A DNA stretch of 64,000 bases from assembly GCF_000160135.1 (NCBI RefSeq), contig NZ_GG729936.1, positions 119,397 through 183,396 on the forward strand, in the 5' to 3' direction. A model generated the notes under the pieces. It did no database searches, was not told the origin of the DNA, and worked only from the letters and a program-made list of their open reading frames with translations. Origin of the DNA: Oribacterium sp. oral taxon 078 str. F0262. Its GTDB lineage: Bacteria; Bacillota; Clostridia; Lachnospirales; Lachnospiraceae. Positions 26,881 to 34,938 of the stretch are shown here, in pieces (positions within the stretch are counted from its first letter, which is position 1; every line of letters begins with the position of its first letter). A program made the translations under genes and the position numbers.

Positions 26881-28845
26881 CTAGGCGCCGAGCCAGTTCC
26901 GGACAAAGCCTCCGAGAAGTCCCTTTCCGTCTGCCGTGAGCTGGATCTGCAGCCGCCCCTGCTCGGGGAGGCGGCTTAAGCCAAAGCAGCAGCCCGCAAG
27001 TCCCCCCGCAATGGTGGCGAGGGCCGCTCCCCCCTCCCCGGCGGGAAGCTTCGAAAGAGTCTCCAGATAGGTCCCGCTGTTTAAAAGCGCCCAGACAGAG
27101 AGAATCAGGCTCTCCGCCGCATCCCTTCCCTTCGGAAGCTCCTGCTCCGGCAGGGAGCGAAGCTCTGATATTGAGAGGAGAGCCGAGAAAGCCGGAAACG
27201 CACCCCGCAGTCTGTCATAGCCTGGGACATCCTCCCTGTGGGCATCCATGGCCTCCTCGTTCTCCCTCTTTTCCCTCTCCGAAAGCCCTTCCTCCTCCTC
27301 GAAGAAATAGAAGAGGGCTGCGTCCCGAACCGCGGCTTCCAGCTGCTCCTCCAGACTTTCCCCGCCGTTTTTCCCGAGGATGTTCCGGATCATAAGAGAG
27401 TAGAGCTCACAGGCGAGCTCCGCCTTCGGGGAGGCGTTTGTGAGAGAAGAGGCGTCATGCAGCATCCTCCTGTCATTTTCCGTAAAGAGGTGCTGAGGAC
27501 TGCAGAGCAGGAGGGAGAAGGGAAGAATGCGGGCGAGAGACTCATTGCCATCCCCCTTTTCTCCGCTCTCTCCGCAGCGGACGGGCTCCACGCCGCGCGC
27601 ATTCCTCATGATCGCCTGCGTATAGGCAGGCTCCGTCTCAGAGCCGTCCTCTGTCAGAGTGTATTTGCCGTGCATCCCCCATTCATAGAAGCGGTCCATG
27701 ATATCCGCGTAGTCGAGCTTCCGCTTTTCATAGAGGCTCTCCAGCTCCGCAAGGAGCAGGCTTCCCCCCGCGCTCACTCTCTTTAATTCTCCGATCTCCC
27801 CCTCCGAAGGGGCAGTCCCGCCGTTTGCGAGGAGGAGAGATCCCCCGAGCAGGGCTCCGTAGATGGCTCCGAGCCCCCTCTCCCGGTTCTCCAGCTTCCT
27901 CCCTGCGAGAAGCGCTCTCCTCTGACTCTCCCCGAGCAGCCACTCAATGAGCTGCATATTCAGGAGGAAGGACCTTCCGAAGGCATTCATGGCGATTCCG
28001 TCGAGCTTTCCGCTCTTTGCGATCTGAAGGGCACTGTTCATGATATCGGAGAGCGGCATCAGCACCGCCTGCGTATTCTGTCCTTCCCTCCGGATCTCCT
28101 CTCCGCTGGTAAATATCGCGAGAACATCCTGCCCATCTCCGGTCCGGAGATGATTCAAAGTCAGGGTCCTGCTCCCGTCCTCATTCTCCTCCTCCCCCTC
28201 CGAAGGGCGGAGGACGGCGACCAGGACCTGAGCCTTTCTGGAAAGGGAACGGAGAAGGCTGTCCAGGACATTCTGAAGCAAGGCCCTCCGGATGCTTTCC
28301 GCCGCCTCCTTCTCTTCGGGAAGGCTCTCCTGTCCCTGATAGAACTTCTGAATCGCCTCCTCGATCTCCTGATTTTCCTCAGAGAGAAGCTGCTCCATCT
28401 TCTCCGTCCGCTCCTGGTTAAAGATCGCCTCGATCGCCTCTCTCACAAGGAGAAAGCTGTTCTCTGAAAAGGGATTGAGCGCCAGCCCCGCGAGCGTCTT
28501 ATTCTCAAGCACAAGGTTCAGGATATAGCGGAGAGAGAGAAGCTGAGGTTCTGCGTCCTTTTCCGCGCTCCCCCTCCGGCTCTCGGAGCGCTTCGTAAAG
28601 GCGAGCGCGTAGCTCTGCCCGTTCTCCAGCTTCAGCATCCGAAGCTCCGGCTTCTCCCGGCCCGGTTTTTCGGAGGAAGCGAGAAAAAGCTCCTTCCCGT
28701 CCTTCATCTGGGCGGAAATCGCCTCGAAGACCTTCGCCGCAAGCTCCGGCTTCCTGTTCTTCGAAAAGTCCGCGATGGCTTCCTCGATCCTTTCATTTCC
28801 GGCGAGAAGCCCCTGCTCCAGCTCCTCCCTCTCCTTTAATCTCAT
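26881..28845 (-). CDS. Two SseB-like domains fused to a degenerate ADP-ribosylglycohydrolase-like domain
   Basis: 654 aa. Residues about 10-145 and 155-305 are two divergent copies of an SseB-like fold, each ending with a similar helix-strand pair (LAGLALNPFSENSFLL and LDGIAMNAFGRSFLLN). Residues about 325-650 resemble ADP-ribosylglycohydrolases (GAIYGALLGG, HDASSLTNASPKAELA, ATIAGGLAGCCFGL). The dinuclear-metal Asp/Thr residues expected in DDT-like motifs are missing: the late motif reads GEGGAALATIAGG instead of a GGDxDT form. It may be a binding or pseudo-enzyme domain. ATG 28845 has AGGAGGGG upstream. The gene follows mscS in the same direction. Confidence 0.65.
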   Translation of the reverse strand: MRLKEREELEQGLLAGNERIEEAIADFSKNRKPELAAKVFEAISAQMKDGKELFLASSEKPGREKPELRMLKLENGQSYALAFTKRSESRRGSAEKDAEPQLLSLRYILNLVLENKTLAGLALNPFSENSFLLVREAIEAIFNQERTEKMEQLLSEENQEIEEAIQKFYQGQESLPEEKEAAESIRRALLQNVLDSLLRSLSRKAQVLVAVLRPSEGEEENEDGSRTLTLNHLRTGDGQDVLAIFTSGEEIRREGQNTQAVLMPLSDIMNSALQIAKSGKLDGIAMNAFGRSFLLNMQLIEWLLGESQRRALLAGRKLENRERGLGAIYGALLGGSLLLANGGTAPSEGEIGELKRVSAGGSLLLAELESLYEKRKLDYADIMDRFYEWGMHGKYTLTEDGSETEPAYTQAIMRNARGVEPVRCGESGEKGDGNESLARILPFSLLLCSPQHLFTENDRRMLHDASSLTNASPKAELACELYSLMIRNILGKNGGESLEEQLEAAVRDAALFYFFEEEEGLSEREKRENEEAMDAHREDVPGYDRLRGAFPAFSALLSISELRSLPEQELPKGRDAAESLILSVWALLNSGTYLETLSKLPAGEGGAALATIAGGLAGCCFGLSRLPEQGRLQIQLTADGKGLLGGFVRNWLGA

Positions 28846-28882
28846 CCTTCCCCTCCTAATTTTCCGATCCGCCCCCAAGGGC

Positions 28883-29731
28883 TCAGCGGGAGATACTTGC
28901 CTGCCCATCCGACGAGGCCATGACCCTGACAGAGGGCTGAGAGACTCCCTCCTCCGTCATGCGATCCGTGATCCGCTCGATCAGGCTGTCGTGCACAGCG
29001 CGAAAATCCGAATTCCTCACCCAGACTCGGGCGGAAAACTCCATACTGTAAAGGTCGAGATCCGTGAGTCCGAAAAAGGGCTCCGGCTCTCTGAGCACCT
29101 TCTCCTCCTTCATGCACTCCTCCCGAAGGAGCTCCTTCAGTCTGCGGCTCTCCTCTCCTCTTCCGCACTGAAAGACAAGGTCCACCCTGCGCCTTGGCTC
29201 CGCGCTGAAATTCACCACATTACTGTTCATCAGAACTCCGTTTGGGATCATGATCCGCCTGTTGTCCAGTGTGACGAGCACCGTATAAAAGAGACGGATG
29301 GAGCGGACGATCCCCTCTGTGCCCGCCGTAGAGATATAATCCCCTACATTGAACGGGCGGTTCAGGAGAAGCATCAGCCCTCCCGCGAGATTTCCGAGCG
29401 CCCCCTGAAGGGCCAGTCCCACAGCGATGCCGGCACTGGCGAGAACAGTGATGACGGAGGCGAGCGGCACCCCCAGGATGCCGATGATGGTGATCCCGAG
29501 AATCAGATAGAGGAGCAGAGAGATCAGATTCCCGAGGAAGCTCCGGAGCGTGGAATCCATGCGGTTCAGCGCCCCGGCGGTCTCAAATATGCGGGTGAGC
29601 TTCCGGACCAGGATGCGTCCGATCAAAAAGATCAAAGCGGATAGGACGAGCTTCCCCGAAAATTCCAGGAGCAGGATCAGAATTCCGCTCCAAAGCCGCT
29701 TAAAGCTCTCGTTCTGAAGCTGCTCTATCAG
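28883..29731 (-). CDS. mscS: MscS-type small mechanosensitive channel, non-standard start
   Basis: About 282 aa. Three N-terminal hydrophobic segments, then the pore helix ASAGIAVGLALQGALGNLAGG and the beta domain PFNVGDYI, typical of MscS. The only ATG/GTG/TTG starts in frame are TTG 29635 and later, which would cut through the first membrane helix (LWSGILILLLEF...). The frame is open back to the TAG at 29753, so initiation at CTG 29731 (or ATA after it) is proposed, coupled to the upstream stop at 29742 and its GAGGAG. Start uncertain; product identity firm. Confidence 0.8.
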   Translation of the reverse strand: MIEQLQNESFKRLWSGILILLLEFSGKLVLSALIFLIGRILVRKLTRIFETAGALNRMDSTLRSFLGNLISLLLYLILGITIIGILGVPLASVITVLASAGIAVGLALQGALGNLAGGLMLLLNRPFNVGDYISTAGTEGIVRSIRLFYTVLVTLDNRRIMIPNGVLMNSNVVNFSAEPRRRVDLVFQCGRGEESRRLKELLREECMKEEKVLREPEPFFGLTDLDLYSMEFSARVWVRNSDFRAVHDSLIERITDRMTEEGVSQPSVRVMASSDGQASISR

Positions 29732-29741
29732 CCCCGCCGTC

Positions 29742-30215
29742 TCAGTTCTCCTCTACTACGGGCTGAAAGCGCGCGTCTCTGTGGAGGAAGAGGTAGATCG
29801 GAAGCACCACGGCGAAGATGACGGAAAAGATAGTAAGAGGGATCGGATCCACGACGCCGAACATGCGATAGAACCTCCGGTAGACATAGAAGTTCAGGAT
29901 CAGGCACAGAATCCAGGCGATCCAGCCGATCCCCTGCACCAGGGTGAGAAGCGGCAGAACGACGAGGAGGACCGCGACGTGCATCCCCTTTAACTCAAAT
30001 CCGAAAATCTTCATGTCCCCGACGAAAATCCCGATGAGGGCCTGGTTCACGGCGGGAATGAAAGCGATCGGCGCCTTCTCCTGCTCCCCGTTATTCTTTG
30101 CAAGGCAGTAGAGCCCATAGGCTCCGAGCCCCCAGATCACGATACCGATGAGCAGGATGATAATCAGAACCGCAAAATACCCGGCGAGCATCTCAAATAA
30201 AAAGCTGTAATTCAT
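29742..30215 (-). CDS. Small polytopic membrane protein, unknown
   Basis: 157 aa with about four hydrophobic segments: residues 8-32, a short one around 55, 72-100 and 120-140. Motifs GAYGLYCLAKNNGEQEKAPIAFIPAVNQ-like and FYVYRRFYRMFG suggest a soluble-loop-poor membrane protein found in Clostridia. Function not known. ATG 30215 has GGAGG 8 nt upstream; the open frame extends further without a ribosome site. It lies 10 bp upstream of mscS, likely coupled. Confidence 0.7.
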   Translation of the reverse strand: MNYSFLFEMLAGYFAVLIIILLIGIVIWGLGAYGLYCLAKNNGEQEKAPIAFIPAVNQALIGIFVGDMKIFGFELKGMHVAVLLVVLPLLTLVQGIGWIAWILCLILNFYVYRRFYRMFGVVDPIPLTIFSVIFAVVLPIYLFLHRDARFQPVVEEN

Positions 30216-30437
30216 AGATAATTCCTCCATCCCTTTCTGCCTCCTCTGCCCCATGGGCCGGAAGCCACAAGTCAGTCTACTTGTATCAGTCTCCGTCAAA
30301 AGGGCAAATGCGATACAGGCTCGCCTGCAAAAGCATTTGGATCCTCGACGAAGGAAGAGCTATGAGCGTGAAGCACCGGGGAAAAGGCGGCTCGGGCAAA
30401 AGACCGGAATGCAATTCCCCGGCAGAAGCATGCCTTT

Positions 30438-31763
30438 CTACTGCTGTTTTTCTCCGCCGATCGGGGAGCCGCAGTTCGGACAGAACTTCGGCGGATTTTC
30501 CAGGTCCTTTGCCTCCCAGCCGCACTGAGCGCACTTAATGCTGCTCTGTGCGAGAGGACGGGGCTTTCCGCAGTTGGAACAGAATTTTCCGGTATTTCCG
30601 CTCTGGCCGCATTCACAGCTCCAGCCGTTTTCCTCCGGGCGGGGCTTTCCGCAGTTGGAGCAGAACTTCCCGGTATTTCCGCTCTGACCGCAGTCACAGC
30701 TCCAGCCCGCAGAAGAAGCAGCGGCTCCGGCTCCGGCTTTTTCGCTCTCTTCCTTAGAAGCCATGCTGAAGAGATCCTTTGCGTTCATTCCCCCGGCATT
30801 CTGAGCCATGTTCATCCCGGCGAAGGCCATCATCGGGCCGGCTGCCTTGTTCTTCGCCGCATCTCTCATGGCATCCATCTGCGCGCTGGCGATTCCCGCT
30901 CCCGCCATCCTCGCGTTCTGGAAGACCGCGGTTCTCTCCATATCCTGGATCATCTTCGCATCTTCAGGCGGAGCCGTGGCCTCGATTCCCACGGAGCGGA
31001 TCTCGATTCCCCGGATCTTCTTCCACTTCTCGGAGAGAATCTGGTTCAGGACATCCGCGAGCTCCTGGGTATGGTTTGTGATCTGATGGTAGCGGATCCC
31101 CATGTCGGAGAGCTTCCCGAGGGCGGGAGCCAGAGCCGTGACAAACTCCGACTTCATCTGGGAACTCAGCAGCTCATCGATGGTATACTCCTCCTCTACA
31201 TTGCCGGATACGTTCTTATAGAAAAGAATCGGGTCCGTGAGAACGATGGAGTATTCGCCGTGGCAGCGGAGCGCGATCGTTATATCCAGACCGATGGCAT
31301 TATTCACCGCACGGAACGGAATCGGATTCGAGCTTCCAAAGCGGTTTCCCGGGATCTCCTTTGTATTGAAGAAATAGACTCTTTGGTCATTTGCGGTATC
31401 TCCTCCAAAGGTGAAACGCTTTACGAAGAGCTTGAAGCTGTCCATGAGTCCCGCGCCGAGTCCCCCGTAGAAGATCGTCGGCTCCGTGGAGCTGTCGAAG
31501 AGAAAGGCACCCGGCTCCGCGGAGACCTCGACGATCGCGCCCTGCTCCACGATGATCATACACTGACCTTCCTGAACCGCGATGACAGAGCCGTTCGAAA
31601 TAATGTTTTCACTCCCCTTGGTATTGGAGCTCCGCTTTGACTGATGCTTGCTCCCCTTCCTCACAAGCACGCCATTGGGAAGTGAATCACAATAGAAATA
31701 CTCCCTCCACTGATCCGCCAAGACTCCATTCAGCGTATCAGCGGCCACTCTGATAAGTCCCAT
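30438..31763 (-). CDS. SPFH-domain protein with C-terminal zinc ribbons
   Basis: 441 aa. Residues about 60-300 form an SPFH (band 7)-like domain similar to the YdjI-type proteins once called virion-core-like; an Ala/Met-rich linker follows. The tail has three zinc-ribbon units: two nearly identical copies of WSCxCGQSGNTGKFCSNCGK and a third CAQCGW...CPNCGS. Such proteins are associated with membrane-stress responses. The duplicated ribbon is recent at DNA level (30590-30660 versus 30655-30715). ATG 31763 has GAGGAGG upstream. No function assigned beyond family. Confidence 0.82.
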   Translation of the reverse strand: MGLIRVAADTLNGVLADQWREYFYCDSLPNGVLVRKGSKHQSKRSSNTKGSENIISNGSVIAVQEGQCMIIVEQGAIVEVSAEPGAFLFDSSTEPTIFYGGLGAGLMDSFKLFVKRFTFGGDTANDQRVYFFNTKEIPGNRFGSSNPIPFRAVNNAIGLDITIALRCHGEYSIVLTDPILFYKNVSGNVEEEYTIDELLSSQMKSEFVTALAPALGKLSDMGIRYHQITNHTQELADVLNQILSEKWKKIRGIEIRSVGIEATAPPEDAKMIQDMERTAVFQNARMAGAGIASAQMDAMRDAAKNKAAGPMMAFAGMNMAQNAGGMNAKDLFSMASKEESEKAGAGAAASSAGWSCDCGQSGNTGKFCSNCGKPRPEENGWSCECGQSGNTGKFCSNCGKPRPLAQSSIKCAQCGWEAKDLENPPKFCPNCGSPIGGEKQQ

Positions 31764-32026
31764 CCATTTTCCTCCTCTTTTTCAGAAGCTCTCTCATGCA
31801 TAAGATTGCAGATCTTATAACACATCCCCCATCATAACATATAAATTTCTCTCATACTATAGAAAACGTCAAATAGCCCTGCCCTTTTCCCATCGGAAGC
31901 AGGCTGCGCCCGCGGCGCTTCCCGCTCCTAGAAGAGCAAAGCCTTCTCCGTCTTCGATAAACGGAGGAAAAGCGGCGCTCCGATCCGGAAGCTCCAAATC
32001 CCCGGGGGAGGGAGAGAAAGAGAGGA

Positions 32027-33412
32027 CTAGCGGGACTTAAATCCGAGGCTTAGCTCGCCTTCCTCATCGATATTCAGCGTCATGGTCTTCAAATAGCGCT
32101 CTGTGAAGTAGCGCCTCTCCTCTTCACTCAAATTGATCCTCGTCTGGTAGAGCGCGCTGTCCAGCATCTCATTGATATTAAAGTGGAATCTGTCGTCGGC
32201 CCAGCGCTTCATTTCCCGGAGAATCGCATCCCTCTTGATATCCTCGCTGTTTCCCGTATAAAAATCGTCCAGATAGCAATAGAAAATCCCCCTCTCCTCG
32301 AGGGCGCTCTTCATATCCGGCCCGCACTTTGTGTGCTCGATCATAACGAGGAATTCCGCCTCCGGGAGCGCGGAAATCAATCCCCAGTAGTCGGAATCGC
32401 TGGAGACGAGGACGAAGGCATTGACCTGATTCTGCCAGTGCTCCTTGCAGACTCTGGTCGTAAGGCGGATATCCACCAGGGACTTGTCCTGCTTGATTCT
32501 TTCTATGAGGAGATACTCCACGGGAATCCGGATATAGCTCTCCAGAATGCTCCAGGTATCCGTCGTGTGTACATCGTCAAAAAGGATGATTCGGGAAATC
32601 TTCTTTATGATTTCTCGGTCCAGATTCCGGAGTGCCGCACAGAACTTATAGGGATCCGAATTCTCGCAGTCCACCACGAGCACCGTATTCTCATTTTCAT
32701 TGATAAAATCGTAAATGCTGTTTTTAATGTAGGCCCCCGCGTCGGAGACCTTGCTGCCCTCCATAAAGCGGTCATTATGCCAGCTGTAGAGAAGCGTCGC
32801 AAATTTTTTGTCGTTATAGAGAATATTGCCCTCATCCTTCGGGGGCCAGTTGATATACATCTGATAGGGATAGAAGGGAAGATTTGCGTAGTAGATATCC
32901 GCAGCTGTCTTTGTCCCGGCCTCTGTCAGGCCGTTTGGCATGAGGAAAAGCTCTTTGATATAGTCCCACTTGATCCAGACCGGAAAAATATTTTTACAAT
33001 TATGAATTCTCTGAGAAATGATGCGGTTGATCTCGATTACGTGATGACAGAGCTTGGTACTGGAACGCTTGATGAAGTCTACGCCGTCCTCGCCGAGCTG
33101 TTTCAGGCACTCGGGATAGATGTACTCCGGTATGGAGTAGAGTCCCTTATATTCCATTCGCATGAGGTCATTGATCTTTTTAAAATTTCTCTCGATGGAG
33201 GTCCGCAAAATGCATAGATTCCGGATAATTCTCGCCGATTTATCGAGCTCCAGCCGCTCATAGACGGATAGCTGCGGAGATTCGAAATCATTTTCAAAGA
33301 TCCGTTTCGGTACTCCGATGAGATAGGCGACCTCGGAGACGAGATCATAGACGCTGTCCTTATAGGCCGGTACAGGCGCCGGGGATGAAATCCCAAGAGA
33401 AGTGAGATCCAT
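32027..33412 (-). CDS. NYN/PIN-like domain protein
   Basis: 461 aa. Residues about 250-400 form a NYN (PIN-fold RNase-like) domain: VLVVDCENSD, an internal Asp in SLVDIRL, and SSDSDYWGLI, which are the acidic residues expected for metal-dependent RNA cleavage. The N-terminal 240 residues have no recognised domain. A ribonuclease role is inferred. ATG 33412 with AAAGGAG 7 nt upstream was chosen; the frame is open 34 codons further without a site. It stands alone after the terminator that ends the VgrG-like cluster. Confidence 0.75.
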   Translation of the reverse strand: MDLTSLGISSPAPVPAYKDSVYDLVSEVAYLIGVPKRIFENDFESPQLSVYERLELDKSARIIRNLCILRTSIERNFKKINDLMRMEYKGLYSIPEYIYPECLKQLGEDGVDFIKRSSTKLCHHVIEINRIISQRIHNCKNIFPVWIKWDYIKELFLMPNGLTEAGTKTAADIYYANLPFYPYQMYINWPPKDEGNILYNDKKFATLLYSWHNDRFMEGSKVSDAGAYIKNSIYDFINENENTVLVVDCENSDPYKFCAALRNLDREIIKKISRIILFDDVHTTDTWSILESYIRIPVEYLLIERIKQDKSLVDIRLTTRVCKEHWQNQVNAFVLVSSDSDYWGLISALPEAEFLVMIEHTKCGPDMKSALEERGIFYCYLDDFYTGNSEDIKRDAILREMKRWADDRFHFNINEMLDSALYQTRINLSEEERRYFTERYLKTMTLNIDEEGELSLGFKSR

Positions 33413-33616
33413 CTTTTTCTCCTTTCTGGCTTTCTTTGCCGTATTGCAAAGCATATTATCTTTTTCCGTGTCATAAAGTCCCTCCGACCCTCTCCTGCAC
33501 GCGCAGTGCGGCAAAGGGAGTTCATAACACTGGCATCATAGCATATATTCCCGCGGAGTCCTAGGGCAGTGCGGGGCGGGGAATCTGACGTTTTTCTTTT
33601 TTCTTTCTGAGAAAGT

Positions 33617-33650
33617 AAAAAAGGTCCCGCCGCAGCAAGGCGGCGAAACC
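33617..33650 (-). terminator. Intrinsic terminator closing the VgrG-like cluster
   Basis: Minus-strand hairpin with core CGCCGC-cttgct-GCGGCG and outer GG/CC pairs, followed by TTTTTT. It lies 39 bp past the last small gene. Confidence 0.85.
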
Positions 33651-33688
33651 GGGCTCCGGGACACGGATTCGCCCTGTATTTTCCTGAT

Positions 33689-33940
33689 TCAGGCTTCTCT
33701 GTTCCCTGTTTTCGGATTCTGCGTTTTTGCTTTCTTTTGAAGCTTCGGCTCCCCGGAAGGAAAGCCCTTTCTCCGTATGGATTGCTCCGCGCGGTAGGCC
33801 AAAAGCCCTTCCCGCGCCGGATTTCCCGCGCCGCTTCGCATCCCTTCTCCCGTAAAGTAAAGGCAATAGGCGCGGTAGGCCCCATAGGAGAGCTCCTCAC
33901 AGCGGTACAGGTCCTCCTGAGCGCGGATCAGTTCCATCAT
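33689..33940 (-). CDS. Small unknown protein at the end of the VgrG-like cluster
   Basis: 83 aa. N-terminal half has a Tyr-rich helix (MELIRAQEDLYRCEELSYGAYRAYCLYF); the C-terminal third is basic and low-complexity. ATG-ATG at 33940/33937 follows AAAGGAGAAAGG. No family recognised. It begins 50 bp after the preceding small gene and ends before a terminator, so it likely belongs to the same transcript. Confidence 0.5.
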   Translation of the reverse strand: MMELIRAQEDLYRCEELSYGAYRAYCLYFTGEGMRSGAGNPAREGLLAYRAEQSIRRKGFPSGEPKLQKKAKTQNPKTGNREA

Positions 33941-33989
33941 CCTTTCTCCTTTCCCATATCCCGGCGGCCTTCCCCGCCCGCCGCCTTGG

Positions 33990-34361
33990 CTATCTTCTTC
34001 GCATCCTTCTTTTCTCAAAGTCATAGGAGGAGAGGCTCTGCATATTCCCGGAGGAGAGCGGGATGCTGCCGAGCATTCGAAGAAGGATTTTCCTTCGGAT
34101 GCTCTCGTTCAGACTCCCCGCCTCTTCTGTCTTCGGAAGACACTCTCCTTCCTTACGAAGCTGCTCTCCTTCCCTCTTCGGAAGTTCCGGAATCGAAGAG
34201 AAGGCCCGCTTCCAAAGAATGTGAAGGGGCAGCTTCCTCCTAAAAGGCTGCCTGCTCTCCCCCTCTTCCTCTCTCAGCTTCTCTCCTTCTTCGGAGAGAA
34301 GCCGCAGAGCACCGCATTGGAAGGAAAGCTTCCCCTCCCGGATTTTAAGTCTCGTTCCCAC
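33990..34361 (-). CDS. Small unknown protein in the VgrG-like cluster
   Basis: 123 aa from GTG 34361, which has GGAGGGGAGATCT just upstream and overlaps the previous stop (34345) by 17 bp. A TTG nine codons earlier is the alternative. The sequence is charged (LKIREGKLSFQCGALRL, then E/K/R-rich), with no membrane segment and no recognised domain. Assignment rests on coupling and ribosome site. Confidence 0.45.
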   Translation of the reverse strand: MGTRLKIREGKLSFQCGALRLLSEEGEKLREEEGESRQPFRRKLPLHILWKRAFSSIPELPKREGEQLRKEGECLPKTEEAGSLNESIRRKILLRMLGSIPLSSGNMQSLSSYDFEKRRMRRR

Positions 34362-34926
34362 AGATCTCCCCTCCCTCCAGACTTTCAAAAATCATAAGGG
34401 CTGCCCTCTCCCATTCCTCCCTCTCCCGGTAGGGACAGTTGAAGGAGGCATGCAGGAGCTGTCCTCCGGCGGAGAGGAGCGCGCCGAGGTGAAAGCAGTC
34501 CTCCTCCAGTCCGGGGCTTCTGAGCGCAAGCAGCGCCCCTCCCCCGGGAAGCGCTTCCCCGCTCCTCTCAAAGAGAAGCTCATATCCTCCATTCCATTTG
34601 AGGAGAAGCTCCCGCACCGCCGCCATCGCGAGAGCCGCATCCCCTCCCGCATCCCTCCCCAGACGGGAAAAGGCGAGGTTTGCCATCGTATCCCTGCTCA
34701 TATAGATCTCCTCCGGTCTCGAAGACAAAAGATATCTCTCCCCGGAAAGCTCCTCCGGCATCCTGATAAAGCTCTCCGGCATGGCGATCCGAAACGCTCC
34801 GAGCAGGACTTTCTTTCTCTGAAAGCGGCAAAGCTCCCCCCGGATATAAAGCCCCTCTTCCAGATTCCCCAGTACATCTCTTCTTTTAAGCTGCCTGCGG
34901 AGAATGATTTCCTCATCATAATACAT
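34345..34926 (-). CDS. Unknown protein, possibly DcrB/PsbP-fold-like, in the VgrG-like cluster
   Basis: 193 aa, soluble. The pattern FRIAMPESF...ELSGERYLLSSRPEEIYMS...LLHASFNCPYREREEWERAALMIFESL is reminiscent of DcrB/PsbP-fold (DUF1795-like) proteins, a family that includes Eag chaperones of type VI spike effectors. This likeness was judged by eye and is tentative. ATG 34926 has AGGAG 6 nt upstream and lies 12 bp after the preceding VgrG-like gene. Confidence 0.55.
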   Translation of the reverse strand: MYYDEEIILRRQLKRRDVLGNLEEGLYIRGELCRFQRKKVLLGAFRIAMPESFIRMPEELSGERYLLSSRPEEIYMSRDTMANLAFSRLGRDAGGDAALAMAAVRELLLKWNGGYELLFERSGEALPGGGALLALRSPGLEEDCFHLGALLSAGGQLLHASFNCPYREREEWERAALMIFESLEGGEICGNET

Positions 34927-34938
34927 CGCGCTCTCCTA

